DNA from: Raineyella sp. W15-4 | GTDB taxonomy: Bacteria; Actinomycetota; Actinomycetes; Propionibacteriales; Propionibacteriaceae | Length of the DNA: 64,000 bases | Reading direction: 5' to 3' | NCBI RefSeq assembly: GCF_033170155.1 | Contig: NZ_CP137079.1 | Span: forward strand, 1,736,001-1,800,000 | Notes under the pieces: generated by a model | Database searches by the model: none | Seen by the model: only the letters and a program-made list of their open reading frames with translations | Told to the model about the DNA's origin: nothing | Position numbers and translations under genes: made by a program | Shown: positions 1-8,217 of the stretch, piece by piece | Position numbering within the stretch: position 1 is the first letter of the stretch | Layout of the letters: each line of letters starts with the position of its first letter

Positions 1-870
1 CGATTCACCTCGCCGACCGGCATCCACACCTCGATCGCGAACCTGTGGAGCCACGGCGGCCTGTTCCCGACCGGGCTGCCCGGGTTCTTCGCGGGATTCC
101 AGATCGCCGTCTTCGCGTTCGTCGGCATCGAACTGGTCGGTGCCACCGCGGCGGAGGCCCAGGACCCGCGGCGTACGCTGCCGAAGGCGATCAACTCCAT
201 CCCGGTCCGGGTGCTCCTGTTCTACGTGCTGGCGCTGGCGGCGATCATGGTCGTCACCCCGTGGGACCGGGTCGACCCTGGCACCTCCCCCTTCGTGAAC
301 CTCTTCACCCTGGTCGGCTTCGGCGGTGCCGCCGGTCTGATGAACTTCGTCGTGCTGACGTCGGCCGCATCGTCCTGCAACTCGGGGATCTACTCCAGTT
401 CCCGGATGCTCTACGGTCTGGCGCACAAGGGGATGGCGCCGCGCTGGCTGGGGGTGCTCAACCGACGGGACGTCCCGGCCACCGGGCTCTGGCTCTCGGT
501 GGTGCTGATCGGCGCGTCCATGGTGCTCACCGCGAACGAGTCGGTGATGGCGGCCTTCACCGTCGTCACCTCGGTGGCGGCAGTGCTCTTCATCGTGATC
601 TGGAGCCTGATCCTGATCAGCTACCTGCGCTACCGAGCCCTGCGTCCCCAGGCTCACGCCACCTCGCATTTCCCGATGCCGCTGGGACGGTCGATGTCAT
701 GGGTGGTGCTGGCCTTCTTCGCGTTCGTCATGGTGCTGCTGGCCCTGCGGCCGGAGACGCGTCAGCCGATGCTGGTCGCGCCGGTGTGGTTCGTGGTGCT
801 CGCCCTCGGCTGGCGGATCGTACGGCGCCGGGCCGTCGGCAGTGGCGATGTCGCGCCCGAGCGGGACTGA
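1..870 (+). CDS. cycA: D-serine/D-alanine/glycine-type amino-acid permease (APC family), 5' truncated
   Basis: This is the C-terminal part of an amino-acid/proton symporter of the APC superfamily; the start lies left of the window. The open frame runs from base 1 and shows the conserved segment FAFVGIELVGATAAEAQDP, which is characteristic of CycA-type D-serine/D-alanine/glycine carriers, followed by at least six hydrophobic helices and the SAASSCNSGIYSSSRMLYGLA stretch typical of the family. It ends at TGA 868-870. CycA proteins import small neutral amino acids; the exact substrate here is inferred from similarity only. No operon partner is visible in the window. Confidence 0.85.
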   Translation, partial: RFTSPTGIHTSIANLWSHGGLFPTGLPGFFAGFQIAVFAFVGIELVGATAAEAQDPRRTLPKAINSIPVRVLLFYVLALAAIMVVTPWDRVDPGTSPFVNLFTLVGFGGAAGLMNFVVLTSAASSCNSGIYSSSRMLYGLAHKGMAPRWLGVLNRRDVPATGLWLSVVLIGASMVLTANESVMAAFTVVTSVAAVLFIVIWSLILISYLRYRALRPQAHATSHFPMPLGRSMSWVVLAFFAFVMVLLALRPETRQPMLVAPVWFVVLALGWRIVRRRAVGSGDVAPERD

Positions 871-1009
871 CGGGGGTTACCGGACTCGTCTGGGCCGGGT
901 CGCTCCGGAGGGCGGCGGGCTCCCGCGCGTCTGTGAGAGGGTGAACCCTGAGCCGTCGGGCAGACTGTCCGTCCCTCGGCCGCCATCCACCCCTCGAGCA
1001 GGAGCCGAC

Positions 1010-1576
1010 ATGCAGCATCCGTCCGGGACCGCCGACCCCACCGGACGGGGGTCCACCTTCGACCTCGGCCGGTGGGTGGCGTACGTGACCCTCGGCGAGA
1101 GCATCGGCTTCCTGGGGCCCGTGCTCGGCATCGCCCAGTCCGCCGCCCTGCGGCGTGGTCGGGTCGCCGTGTCCCGGGTGGGCTGGATCGTCGCCACCGC
1201 CTCGGGGACGGCAGTGGCCTGGATGATCGGGATGCTCCCGTCGACCCTCGCCGATCTGGGCGTGCCGCTCGACTGGAGTGGTCCGGGCATCGCCGCAGTG
1301 ATCGCCGGCGGTCTGCTGCTGTTGGTGACGATCCCGGCGCTGCAGTGGATCGTGCTGCATGGGGCGGTCGAGCGGGCCTGGCGGTGGATCCCTCTGAACA
1401 TGGCCGCCTGGCTGGTCGGGCTGGTCTTCACCTTCCTGCCCTCCCCGTTCATCGACACCAGCACCCCCGTCCCGGTCCTGTTGGTGGCGTACGCCGCGGC
1501 GGGAGTGGCGATGGCCGTCACGGTCGCGACCCTCACCGGACTCGGGCTGCGCCGGATGCTACGGGCCGCTCGCTGA
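1010..1576 (+). CDS. Membrane protein of unknown function (188 aa)
   Basis: I do not recognise a named family. The ATG at 1010 is preferred over an upstream start at 842 because it follows an AGGAGC ribosome-binding site at about 999 and because the upstream extension is low-complexity and overlaps cycA. The protein has a hydrophilic N-terminus of about 20 residues and roughly five hydrophobic segments: residues near 25-45, 55-75, 88-110, 125-145 and 155-180. It could be a small polytopic sensor or transporter accessory protein, but nothing in the sequence settles this. Confidence 0.65.
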   Translation: MQHPSGTADPTGRGSTFDLGRWVAYVTLGESIGFLGPVLGIAQSAALRRGRVAVSRVGWIVATASGTAVAWMIGMLPSTLADLGVPLDWSGPGIAAVIAGGLLLLVTIPALQWIVLHGAVERAWRWIPLNMAAWLVGLVFTFLPSPFIDTSTPVPVLLVAYAAAGVAMAVTVATLTGLGLRRMLRAAR

Positions 1577-1618
1577 TCGACCCGCCGGTCCGATCCGGTC
1601 CGAGCAGGACGCGAACGC

Positions 1619-2074
1619 TCAGGGCAGGTCGACCTGGTGGGTGAGACCGAGGATCTTCAGTGTCCTCGGGTCGCGCGCCCCGGCGAAATAGCGTTCCAGC
1701 ACCTGACGGAACACCGGGCCGCCCGGATTGGCCGCTTCGAAGAGGGTCATCGACGAGCGCAGCTTCATCGCGTCCACCCGGCCCAGCAGGTGCTCGGCGG
1801 TGCTGGCCGGACCGTCGGCCACGGCCCGGCCGGTCTCCAGCAGGCGATGTTCCAGGATCGGATGCTGGAGATAGGCGCGCGCCTCGTCGAGCCCGGAGAT
1901 CGCGTAGCGCTCCGCTGTCGCGCTCCGACCCAGCCCGGCGACCTGCGGGAAGACGAACCACATCCAGTGGCTGCTCTTGTGGCCCCCGCGCAACTCGGCG
2001 AGGGCCTGTTCGTAGACGCCGTCCCCTTGGGCGCGGACGAAGCGCTCCAGGTCGTACGGATCGGTGGTGGCCAT
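1619..2074 (-). CDS. DUF1810 family protein
   Basis: A 151-residue soluble protein of the DUF1810 (YfiP/calpastatin-annotated) family. It begins with the characteristic YDLERFVRAQ segment, has the conserved HWMWFVFPQ motif near residues 36-44 and the C-terminal DAMKLRSSMTLFE and DPRTLKILG blocks. The molecular function of the family is not established. The start codon ATG at 2074 sits 6 bases after a CAGAAT element, which fits a leaderless transcript. Its 5' end abuts, on the other strand, a truncated aldehyde dehydrogenase, suggesting a rearrangement at this point. Confidence 0.85.
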   Translation of the reverse strand: MATTDPYDLERFVRAQGDGVYEQALAELRGGHKSSHWMWFVFPQVAGLGRSATAERYAISGLDEARAYLQHPILEHRLLETGRAVADGPASTAEHLLGRVDAMKLRSSMTLFEAANPGGPVFRQVLERYFAGARDPRTLKILGLTHQVDLP

Positions 2075-2093
2075 GGGTCAATTCTGCCCGTCG

Positions 2094-2585
2094 GACGCCG
2101 GTGCCGCCGGGCGTTGGTTCCCTTCCCCGTGGTACTTCGAACCCACCGTGCTGACCGATGTGCCGGCAGAGGCGACGATGGCGCGTGCCGAGACCTTCGG
2201 CCCGGTGGTGTCGGTGCAGCCGGTGACCGACCTCGACGAGGCGATCGCCCGGGCCAATGACAGTGACTTCGGTCTGTCGGCCAGCGTGTGGACCGCCGGT
2301 GGGCGCGGTGAGACGGTGGGCCGCCGGCTGGAGGTGGGCTCGGTGAACGTCAACGAGGGGTACACGGCCGCCTGGGCCTCCCACGGCGCGCCGATGGGCG
2401 GCTGGAAGGCCTCCGGACTGGGACGACGGCACGGTGTCGAGGGACTGCTGGCGTTCACCGAGAGCCAGACCGTCGCCACCCAGCGGCTGTTGCCGCTGGC
2501 GCCCCCGCTCGGCCGTCGCGGGGCGGCCGCCGCGTTCGCCGCCGGGATGACACCGGCCATCCGTCTGCTGGATCGCCTCCGCTGA
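2094..2585 (+). pseudogene. C-terminal remnant of a GabD2-type succinate-semialdehyde/aldehyde dehydrogenase
   Basis: The translated sequence matches only the last third of an NAD(P)-dependent aldehyde dehydrogenase: the EPTVLTDVP segment, ETFGPVVSV, a GLSASVWT block, VNVNEGY and APMGGWKASGLGRRHG, then the usual C-terminal tail ending in an LDRLR helix. The nucleotide-binding domain, the catalytic Cys and the general-base Glu lie in the missing part, so it cannot be active. Homology starts near base 2120, just after the start of the opposed DUF1810 gene. The surviving part keeps an intact frame and a normal stop, so the truncation may be fairly recent. Confidence 0.75.
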
Positions 2586-2634
2586 GAGACCGGAGGTCGG
2601 CCTCCGCGGACCGCGGGTGGTGGGCGGGGCGGCG

Positions 2635-3954
2635 TCAGTCCCCCGGCCCAGGAGCGGGAGCATCCGGACGGGGCGCGGGACCCGCCGGACCGGGACCGCG
2701 TCGCGGGGGCTGCCGGAGCCGCCGGACGATCAGATGGGCACTGCCCAGGGCGCCGTACGCCACCATCAGCAGCAGCGGCACCGTCCACAGCGGTGCGGCG
2801 GTGAGTTCCCAGGCCATCGCCGTGGCGAACAGCGGTGCCCGCTGGGTGACGGCGAGCATCCCGGCGGCCCCGATCAGTGCCCACAGCGCCACCGAGGCCG
2901 GACCGCCCGCGGACCGGACGATCCACGCCGCCGCACCGCCGGCCGCCGCACCGGTCGCCAGCGCCGGGGTGAGCAGCCCGCCGACTGCGCCGGAGCGTAC
3001 GTAGAGCCCGGTGACCAACGGTTTGAGCACCAGCAGCAGGGCGAATCCCATCGCCGATCCCCCGCCGGCGAAGGCGGTCTGCATGATCTCCTGGCCGTTG
3101 CCCGGCAGATTGGGCACCGGGACGGACAGCGCGCCGAGCACCACCCCGGTGAGTCCGATCGCCACCGGCAGCCGCCACCCCGCCCGGGGCCGCCGGCGCT
3201 CGGCGACAGTCCGGACCGCGTCGAAGGCCAGCCCGAGCAGGGCGGTCAGCGGCACGGCGGCCAGCGCCCAGCAGAGCGCGTCGAGCTGGGGGACGGCACT
3301 GGGGAAGGCGTACGTCGGCCGAGTGGAGACCACCGGCCAGGCCACCACCGTCGCGATCGCCGACATCGCGGCGGTGATGCCGATCGTCAGCGGGGACCAG
3401 CGGACCAGCAGGATCTCGAGGGCGAACAGTGCCCCGGCGACCGGGACGTTGTAGACGGCGGCCAGGCCCGCGCCGGCGGCGGCCGCCAGGATCGTCCGGT
3501 GCAGGTCGGCCTCCACGCCCAGCCGGCGGCCGATCTGCTGGGCCAGCACAGCCGCGGTCTGGCGCGGCGCACCCTCACGCCCGATCGACGCCCCCGCGCC
3601 GACCACCAGGACCTGGAGCAGGGCGTCGGCGGTGGTGCGCAGCACCCCCATCCGCCGGGCCGGGTCCCGCAGGGTCGCGTCGAGTGGCACCACCTCACCG
3701 CCCCGGCGCAGCGCCCACCAGCCGAGTCCGGCCAGGATCCCGCCGACGGTCGGGGCGATGATCCGGCGCAGCGGTGGGGCCGCCTGGACCAGCGGGGTGC
3801 CGTGCCGGCCGTACGCCACCGCCTCGACGACGTGGAGCAGCGCCACCATCGCGGCGCCGACCAGGCCGGCGGCGATCCCGCCGAGCACCACGACGGCCAC
3901 GGCGATGAGGATCCGGCGGTGCCTGCCCTGACGACTGCCGCCGGTACCGGCCAT
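2635..3954 (-). CDS. CLC-type chloride channel or H+/Cl- antiporter
   Basis: A 439-residue integral membrane protein of the voltage-gated chloride channel (CLC) family. It carries GREGAP at residues 125-130, the family's second selectivity-filter motif containing the gating glutamate (Glu127), and a GLLTPALATGA segment equivalent to the later filter motif. The first filter motif is divergent (VGAGAS rather than GSGIP), as in many actinobacterial paralogues. About ten to twelve hydrophobic helices are visible. The ATG at 3954 is preceded by an AGAGAGG site. The C-terminal tail is Pro/Gly rich, with no CBS domains. Whether it is a channel or an exchanger cannot be read from the sequence. Confidence 0.88.
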   Translation of the reverse strand: MAGTGGSRQGRHRRILIAVAVVVLGGIAAGLVGAAMVALLHVVEAVAYGRHGTPLVQAAPPLRRIIAPTVGGILAGLGWWALRRGGEVVPLDATLRDPARRMGVLRTTADALLQVLVVGAGASIGREGAPRQTAAVLAQQIGRRLGVEADLHRTILAAAAGAGLAAVYNVPVAGALFALEILLVRWSPLTIGITAAMSAIATVVAWPVVSTRPTYAFPSAVPQLDALCWALAAVPLTALLGLAFDAVRTVAERRRPRAGWRLPVAIGLTGVVLGALSVPVPNLPGNGQEIMQTAFAGGGSAMGFALLLVLKPLVTGLYVRSGAVGGLLTPALATGAAAGGAAAWIVRSAGGPASVALWALIGAAGMLAVTQRAPLFATAMAWELTAAPLWTVPLLLMVAYGALGSAHLIVRRLRQPPRRGPGPAGPAPRPDAPAPGPGD

Positions 3955-4005
3955 CGGAACACGCCTCTCTGGTCGGGAGTCGGCCCGCTCCGGGCATCGG
4001 CCGGG

Positions 4006-4221
4006 TCAGGACTCCTTGATGTACTCGCGGGCCACCGCGACGGCCCCCGTCGCGGTCCCGTCGGCGGTATGGATGACCGCGAACGTCATCGTGACATACA
4101 CCTTGCCATCGGCGGCGGTCAGGGGTCCGCCGGTCGCCGGTCCGCCGTATGCCGGAGGGCTCGGCGTAGGGTCCTGCCATGGACCTTGTACGCTCCCTGA
4201 TCCTGTTCGTCGTGGCGGCAT
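4006..4221 (-). pseudogene. Possible remnant of a PAS-domain protein
   Basis: A short open frame whose last 40 residues (VYVTMTFAVIHTADGTATGA and following) look like the final beta-strands of a PAS domain. The N-terminal half is low-complexity, overlaps the start of ynfA on the other strand and is not convincing as protein. No kinase or cyclase output domain follows. The simplest reading is a decayed piece of a sensor gene; chance similarity remains possible. Confidence 0.3.
4167..4172 (+). promoter_or_regulatory. -10 element of ynfA (leaderless arrangement)
   Basis: TAGGGT lies exactly 6 bases before the ATG at 4179. With transcription starting about 7 bases downstream of the -10 element, the mRNA would begin at the start codon. 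There is no convincing Shine-Dalgarno sequence. Confidence 0.5.
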
Positions 4222-4514
4222 TCGCCGAGATCGGCGGGGCCTGGCTCGTCTGGCAGGGCGTCCGGGAACATCGCGGCTGGGTCTGGGTCGGTGCCGGTGT
4301 GCTGGTGCTCGGCGTCTACGGCCTCGTCGCGACCCTCCAGCCGGACGCGAACTTCGGCCGGATCCTGGCGGCGTACGGGGGTGTCTTCGTCGTCGGTTCG
4401 CTGACCTGGGGCATGGTGGTGGACGGCTTCCGCCCCGACCGCTACGACATCGCCGGGGCGTTGGTCTGTCTGGCCGGGATGGTGATCATCATGTACGCGC
4501 CACGGGCCGGCTGA
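4179..4514 (+). CDS. ynfA: YnfA/UPF0060 family small membrane protein
   Basis: A 111-residue protein with four hydrophobic helices, matching the YnfA family over its full length: [18 protein letters not shown] near the N-terminus, [22 protein letters not shown] in the middle and [19 protein letters not shown] near the C-terminus. YnfA proteins resemble small-multidrug-resistance (EmrE-like) transporters in size and fold, but their physiological substrate is not firmly established. The start at 4179 is supported by the -10 element six bases upstream. Confidence 0.9.
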   Translation: MDLVRSLILFVVAAFAEIGGAWLVWQGVREHRGWVWVGAGVLVLGVYGLVATLQPDANFGRILAAYGGVFVVGSLTWGMVVDGFRPDRYDIAGALVCLAGMVIIMYAPRAG

Positions 4515-4524
4515 GAGCCCACGG

Positions 4525-4989
4525 TCACCGGTCCAGCACGCAGTTGGCGCACCCGCTGCCGCAGCACTCCCGTTCGGGCGACTTCAGGTCGTACACCAGA
4601 CGGGCGAGCCGGTGCTCGAGGTTCTTCCGGATCACCTTCATCCGGCGGCCCGGATCGGTGTCCTCCTCGGGAGGTTCGATCGGCCACACCTCGAACGACG
4701 GCCGGATGCCCGGCGGGAGCGGCACGAAGCCCTGGGCGTTGCGGAAGCCGAGGACGATGACGCGCTGGTGCTGGTCCAGCTCGACCGGGTCCACCGGTCG
4801 CGGCGGCGCCAGTGGCACCGGGTGCCGCGACGTCGCCACCGCGTCGCGCACCTGCGAGGTCACCGCGTCGTACGCCACCACGTTCGCGCAGGTGGTGGTG
4901 TAGTCGCCGTCGGAGCGGCTGCGGGCCAGCGCCTCCGCCAGTTGCGCGATGCCCTCGGTGTCGGTCCCCACGAAGCAGACCGTGGCCAT
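4525..4989 (-). CDS. ArsC/LMW-phosphatase-fold protein lacking the catalytic Cys, with a C-terminal CCGSGCANC motif
   Basis: The 154-residue protein aligns with mycothiol-dependent arsenate reductases and low-molecular-weight phosphatases: a beta-strand plus P-loop position at residues 2-13, an AEALA helix, a VIVLG strand near 84, and the C-terminal block VWPIEPPEEDTDPGRRMKVI, which resembles the ArsC C-terminus. In the P-loop (CVGNGGKS in ArsC1-type enzymes) this protein reads GTDTEGIA, so the nucleophilic cysteine is gone. The last 18 residues carry CCGSGCANCV, like the short tail called oxidoreductase-like. ATG 4989 follows a GAGGAGG site; upstream in-frame starts would add low-complexity sequence overlapping arfB. 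A metal- or redox-sensing role is possible but unproven. Confidence 0.65.
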   Translation of the reverse strand: MATVCFVGTDTEGIAQLAEALARSRSDGDYTTTCANVVAYDAVTSQVRDAVATSRHPVPLAPPRPVDPVELDQHQRVIVLGFRNAQGFVPLPPGIRPSFEVWPIEPPEEDTDPGRRMKVIRKNLEHRLARLVYDLKSPERECCGSGCANCVLDR

Positions 4990-5061
4990 CACGACGCACC
5001 TCCTCGCTCGCTCCCTCCAGGGTAGGTCGGGGGTGAGCGGGCGGTCCGGTCGCCGAGGGGC

Positions 5062-5067
5062 CAGACT
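5062..5067 (+). promoter_or_regulatory. -10-like element of the ArfB-type gene
   Basis: CAGACT lies exactly 6 bases before the GTG at 5074, and there is no purine-rich ribosome-binding site. This fits the leaderless pattern seen elsewhere in the window, although CAGACT is a weaker match to TANNNT. Confidence 0.35.
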
Positions 5068-5073
5068 GTCGGT

Positions 5074-5526
5074 GTGGACGACCTCGTCATCGCGCCCGGA
5101 CCGGGCCTGCCCCGCGGGCTGGTCATTCCCGCCGATCTGCTCCGGGAGCGGTTCAGCCATGCCTCCGGGCCCGGCGGGCAGGGGGTCAACACCGCCGACT
5201 CCCGGGTGCAGCTGGCGTTCGACCTGGCCGATCTCGCCACGCTCGGGGTCGAGGAGGCCCGTCTCGACCGGGCCCTGGACAGGCTGGCCGGTCGGCTCAC
5301 CGGCACGGTCCTCACCGTGGAGGCGGCCGAGTTCCGTTCCCAGCACCGCAACCGGAGGGCGGCCCGCGATCGGCTCGCGGGGCTGCTGCGGACCGCGCTG
5401 GCCCCGCCCCCGCCATCCCGGCGCCCGACGAGACCGACCGGAGCCTCACGCCGCCGGCGGCTGGAGGCCAAGCACCGCCGCGCCGAGGTCAAGCAGGGTC
5501 GTGCCCGGCCGACGCCGGAGTCCTGA
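5074..5526 (+). CDS. arfB: ArfB/YaeJ-type peptidyl-tRNA hydrolase (ribosome rescue)
   Basis: A 150-residue protein with the release-factor catalytic core: the GGQ motif at residues 34-36 inside SHASGPGGQGVNTADSRVQL, which hydrolyses the ester bond of peptidyl-tRNA. It lacks the codon-recognition domains of RF1/RF2 and ends in a strongly basic tail (residues about 115-150, rich in Arg and Lys), the feature that lets ArfB enter the empty mRNA channel of stalled ribosomes. The length fits the ArfB family. The start is GTG 5074. The gene diverges from the ArsC-like gene at 4989. Confidence 0.9.
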   Translation: MDDLVIAPGPGLPRGLVIPADLLRERFSHASGPGGQGVNTADSRVQLAFDLADLATLGVEEARLDRALDRLAGRLTGTVLTVEAAEFRSQHRNRRAARDRLAGLLRTALAPPPPSRRPTRPTGASRRRRLEAKHRRAEVKQGRARPTPES

Positions 5527-5609
5527 CCACACCGGACACAGCCCAGACACAGACCGGGGCGTCTAAGGTGGCGAGCGATCGCCTTCCCGAACCCAGATCG
5601 GAGTCCCCC

Positions 5610-6050
5610 ATGGGAAACACCCTTGCCCGTACGGTCCTGCGTCTCGCCAGCCCCGTCCTGATCGGAGCCGGTGGTGCCGCCTGGTACGTCATCACCGAGC
5701 AGCTCAAGGCCCAGAAGATCGGCGTGCACCCCGACTCGCCGAACCTCAAGGGGCGCCCGGTCGCCGGCCCGGTGACCGCCTTCGCCCAGGCCGCCGTGAT
5801 CGAGAAGCACGCGCTGAACATGGGCGGCGGGCGCACCTTCGCCGAGATCAGCGAGGAGTGGATGGAGGCCACCGCGGCCGGTGACACCGAGCGGGCGGCC
5901 GAGCTGGCCGGCACCCGGGAGACCGTGATGCAGGCCAACTTCCTGCGCGCCTCGCTGTTCACCTCGGTGCTCGCCTACGGCGTGTCCGCGCTCACCATGG
6001 GCATCGGCGTCCTCAGCTGGGCCACCGCCAGCGCCACGCACCGGAAGTGA
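5610..6050 (+). CDS. Conserved membrane protein of unknown function (146 aa)
   Basis: I do not recognise the family. The protein has a hydrophobic helix at about residues 8-28 (SPVLIGAGGAAWYVI), a hydrophilic middle of about 80 residues with an acidic, helical stretch (EISEEWMEATAAGDTERAAE), and a second hydrophobic segment near residues 110-140, so both ends probably lie on the same side of the membrane. ATG 5610 is chosen because the 14 extra codons before it are not conserved-looking. No partner gene is evident; it is followed convergently by the ABC exporter operon. Confidence 0.7.
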   Translation: MGNTLARTVLRLASPVLIGAGGAAWYVITEQLKAQKIGVHPDSPNLKGRPVAGPVTAFAQAAVIEKHALNMGGGRTFAEISEEWMEATAAGDTERAAELAGTRETVMQANFLRASLFTSVLAYGVSALTMGIGVLSWATASATHRK

Positions 6051-6122
6051 TCCTCGGTCGGGACCGGGCCCGGGCCGGCCAGGACCCGTGCCCGCCCCGG
6101 CCGCTGCCCGCCCGGCCGGTGT

Positions 6123-7085
6123 TCACCGACCGGTGACGAGTCCGACGAAGACGTCCTCCAGAGTCGGCGTCACCGCCGTGACCGTTACCTCCTCGAGCCC
6201 TGCTGCACCCAGCCGGGAGGCCAGCTGCGGGGCGGTCAGCCCCGCTGCGGCGACGTGGAGCGCGGCCCCGGCCAGGTAGACGTCCTGGACGTCCGCGGCC
6301 GCCTCCAGCCACGCGTACGCCCGGTCCCGGTCCGCGCAGCGGACCTCCAGCAGCGGCGCAGCCCTGCCGACCAGCTCGCGGGGAGAGGCGTCGGCGACCA
6401 CTCCCCCTCGGTACATGAAAGCCAGCCGGGTGCAGTTGGTGGCCTCGTCCATGTAGTGCGTCGTGACGAAGAGCGTGACACCCCGCCCGGCCAGATCGTA
6501 GAGAAGGTCCCAGAACTGGCGGCGCGCCACCGGGTCGACCCCCGAGGTCGGCTCGTCCAGGAACAACAGCTCCGGCTGGTGGATGGTCGCCGTCCCGAGG
6601 GCCAGCCGCTGTCTCCAGCCGACCGAGAGATTGCGGGCCAGCTCGCCCTCCCTGCCCCGCAGATCCGCCATGTCGAGGACATACTCCCGGCGGGCCGCGT
6701 AGGTCTCCTTCGACAGGTCGTAGACGCCGGCGTAGAACCGCATGTTCTCCTCGACCGTCAGGTCCTCGAACAGGCTGAACCGCTGGGACATGTAGCCGAT
6801 CCGGCGACGGACGCGTTCGGGATGCCGGGCCACATCGGTGCCCAGCACCCACGCCCGGCCTGCGGACGGGGCCAGCGAGCCGGTCAGCATCCTGATCGTG
6901 GTGGTCTTGCCGGACCCGTTCGGCCCGAGGAAGCCGAAGACCTCACCGCGCCGTACGTCGAAGGTGATCCCGTCCACCGCGGTGAATCCGCCGAACATGC
7001 GCTGCAGGCCCTCGACCCGTACGACGACGTCGGGGTCGGCAGGACCTGACGGCGGAGCCGGCCGGGAACGATGGAACAGTGTCAT
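6123..7085 (-). CDS. ABC-2 exporter ATPase, canonical site (second ATPase of the operon)
   Basis: A 320-residue nucleotide-binding protein, the last gene of the TetR-led exporter operon. Walker A GPNGSGKT is at residues 54-61, the Q-loop at SQRFSLFED, the signature reads LSVGW instead of LSGGQ, Walker B is LLFLDEPTSGVD, and the switch histidine is present in VTTHYMDEA. After the ATPase core comes the about 80-residue C-terminal regulatory domain of drug-export ATPases (DrrA/YbhF type). It resembles the second half of YbhF; the first half corresponds to the ATPase at 9359-10309. ATG 7085 lies 7 bases after the upstream permease stop. It powers export together with the two permeases. Confidence 0.88.
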   Translation of the reverse strand: MTLFHRSRPAPPSGPADPDVVVRVEGLQRMFGGFTAVDGITFDVRRGEVFGFLGPNGSGKTTTIRMLTGSLAPSAGRAWVLGTDVARHPERVRRRIGYMSQRFSLFEDLTVEENMRFYAGVYDLSKETYAARREYVLDMADLRGREGELARNLSVGWRQRLALGTATIHQPELLFLDEPTSGVDPVARRQFWDLLYDLAGRGVTLFVTTHYMDEATNCTRLAFMYRGGVVADASPRELVGRAAPLLEVRCADRDRAYAWLEAAADVQDVYLAGAALHVAAAGLTAPQLASRLGAAGLEEVTVTAVTPTLEDVFVGLVTGR

Positions 7086-7092
7086 GACTCCC

Positions 7093-8217
7093 CTACCCCT
7101 TGAGCCGCCTGTTGACCGCCACGAGGGCGGCACCGAAGACGGCCACGGCGAACCCGGCGAGTGCCGCCAGCGGCCCGGCCAGGTCGCCGAACCCGGCCCC
7201 GTGGACGAAGGCCCCTCGCATCACGACGAGGACGTGCGTCAGCGGGATGGCGTACGCCACCGGCAGCAGCACGCTCGGCATCGACTCGAGCGGGAAGATG
7301 AAACCCGAGAGCACCATCGCCGGGAGCATCAGGAACATGATCGTCTGCTGGGCCTGGTGCCGGGTCCGGGAGACCAACGACACGAGCAGGCCCAGCCCGA
7401 GCACGGTCAGCATGAACAGCACCAGCCCGACGACCACCACCCAGATGCTCCCGTTGAACGGCACCCTGAACCAGGTCACGCCGACGACCGCGACCAGCAG
7501 CGCCTGGGCGGACGCGACCAGGGCGTACGGGACCGTCTTGCCAGTGAGGTATTCGGCGGGGGTGATCGGGGTGACGAACATCTGCTCCAGGGTGCCGGAC
7601 TCCCGTTCCTTGACCACCGCCTGGCTCATCACCACCACGATCGAGATCATGCAGATCAGTCCGATCAGGCCCGGCAGCATGGTGTTCAGGGAGCGCAGCG
7701 TGGGATTGAACTGCACCCTGACCCGGGCGTCCAGCCCGGGGACCGCCGACGTGTCCACCCCGGCGGCGGCGAGCCGGCGGGTGTTGACCTGCTGCACGAT
7801 CTGGGTCGCGTAGCTCAGCGCGACGCCCGAGGTGGTGCCGTCGGCACCGTCGACGATCACCGCGACCGGTGCGCTCTCGCCGCGGGTGAGCGCGGCTTCC
7901 GTACCCTCCGGGACCACGACCGCGACGGAGACGGCCCCGGTGTCCATCAGCGGGCGGACGGCGGCCTCGCTCGCCGGATGGGCGCTGATGACGAAGTAGC
8001 CGGAACCGGCGAACGCGTCCTCGACCTGCCGCGATACGGCGCTGTGGTCCAGGTCGACGACCGCGGTGGGCAGGTGGGTCACGTCGGCGGCGACGACATA
8101 GCCGAACATGATGAGCTGGAGGATCGGCATCGCGAAGATGATCCGCAGCAGCAGCGGGTCGCGCCGCAGCTGCTTGAACTCCTTCCAGATCAGCAGCCGG
8201 ATCCGCTTGGGGCTCAC
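7093..8217 (-). CDS. ABC-2 type permease (YbhR-like)
   Basis: A 374-residue membrane subunit of the exporter. It has one N-terminal helix (ILQLIMFGYVVA), a large extracytoplasmic domain of about 150 residues and five C-terminal helices containing the ABC-2 signature region (VKERESGTLEQMFVTPITPAEYLTGK). The layout is that of YbhR/YbhS/DrrB-like permeases. The start is GTG 8217, whose bases overlap the TGA of the preceding permease (GTGA), with an ACGGAGAG site upstream; longer in-frame starts would overlap the neighbour deeply. It is expected to pair with the homologous permease upstream as a heterodimer. Confidence 0.88.
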   Translation of the reverse strand: MSPKRIRLLIWKEFKQLRRDPLLLRIIFAMPILQLIMFGYVVAADVTHLPTAVVDLDHSAVSRQVEDAFAGSGYFVISAHPASEAAVRPLMDTGAVSVAVVVPEGTEAALTRGESAPVAVIVDGADGTTSGVALSYATQIVQQVNTRRLAAAGVDTSAVPGLDARVRVQFNPTLRSLNTMLPGLIGLICMISIVVVMSQAVVKERESGTLEQMFVTPITPAEYLTGKTVPYALVASAQALLVAVVGVTWFRVPFNGSIWVVVVGLVLFMLTVLGLGLLVSLVSRTRHQAQQTIMFLMLPAMVLSGFIFPLESMPSVLLPVAYAIPLTHVLVVMRGAFVHGAGFGDLAGPLAALAGFAVAVFGAALVAVNRRLKG

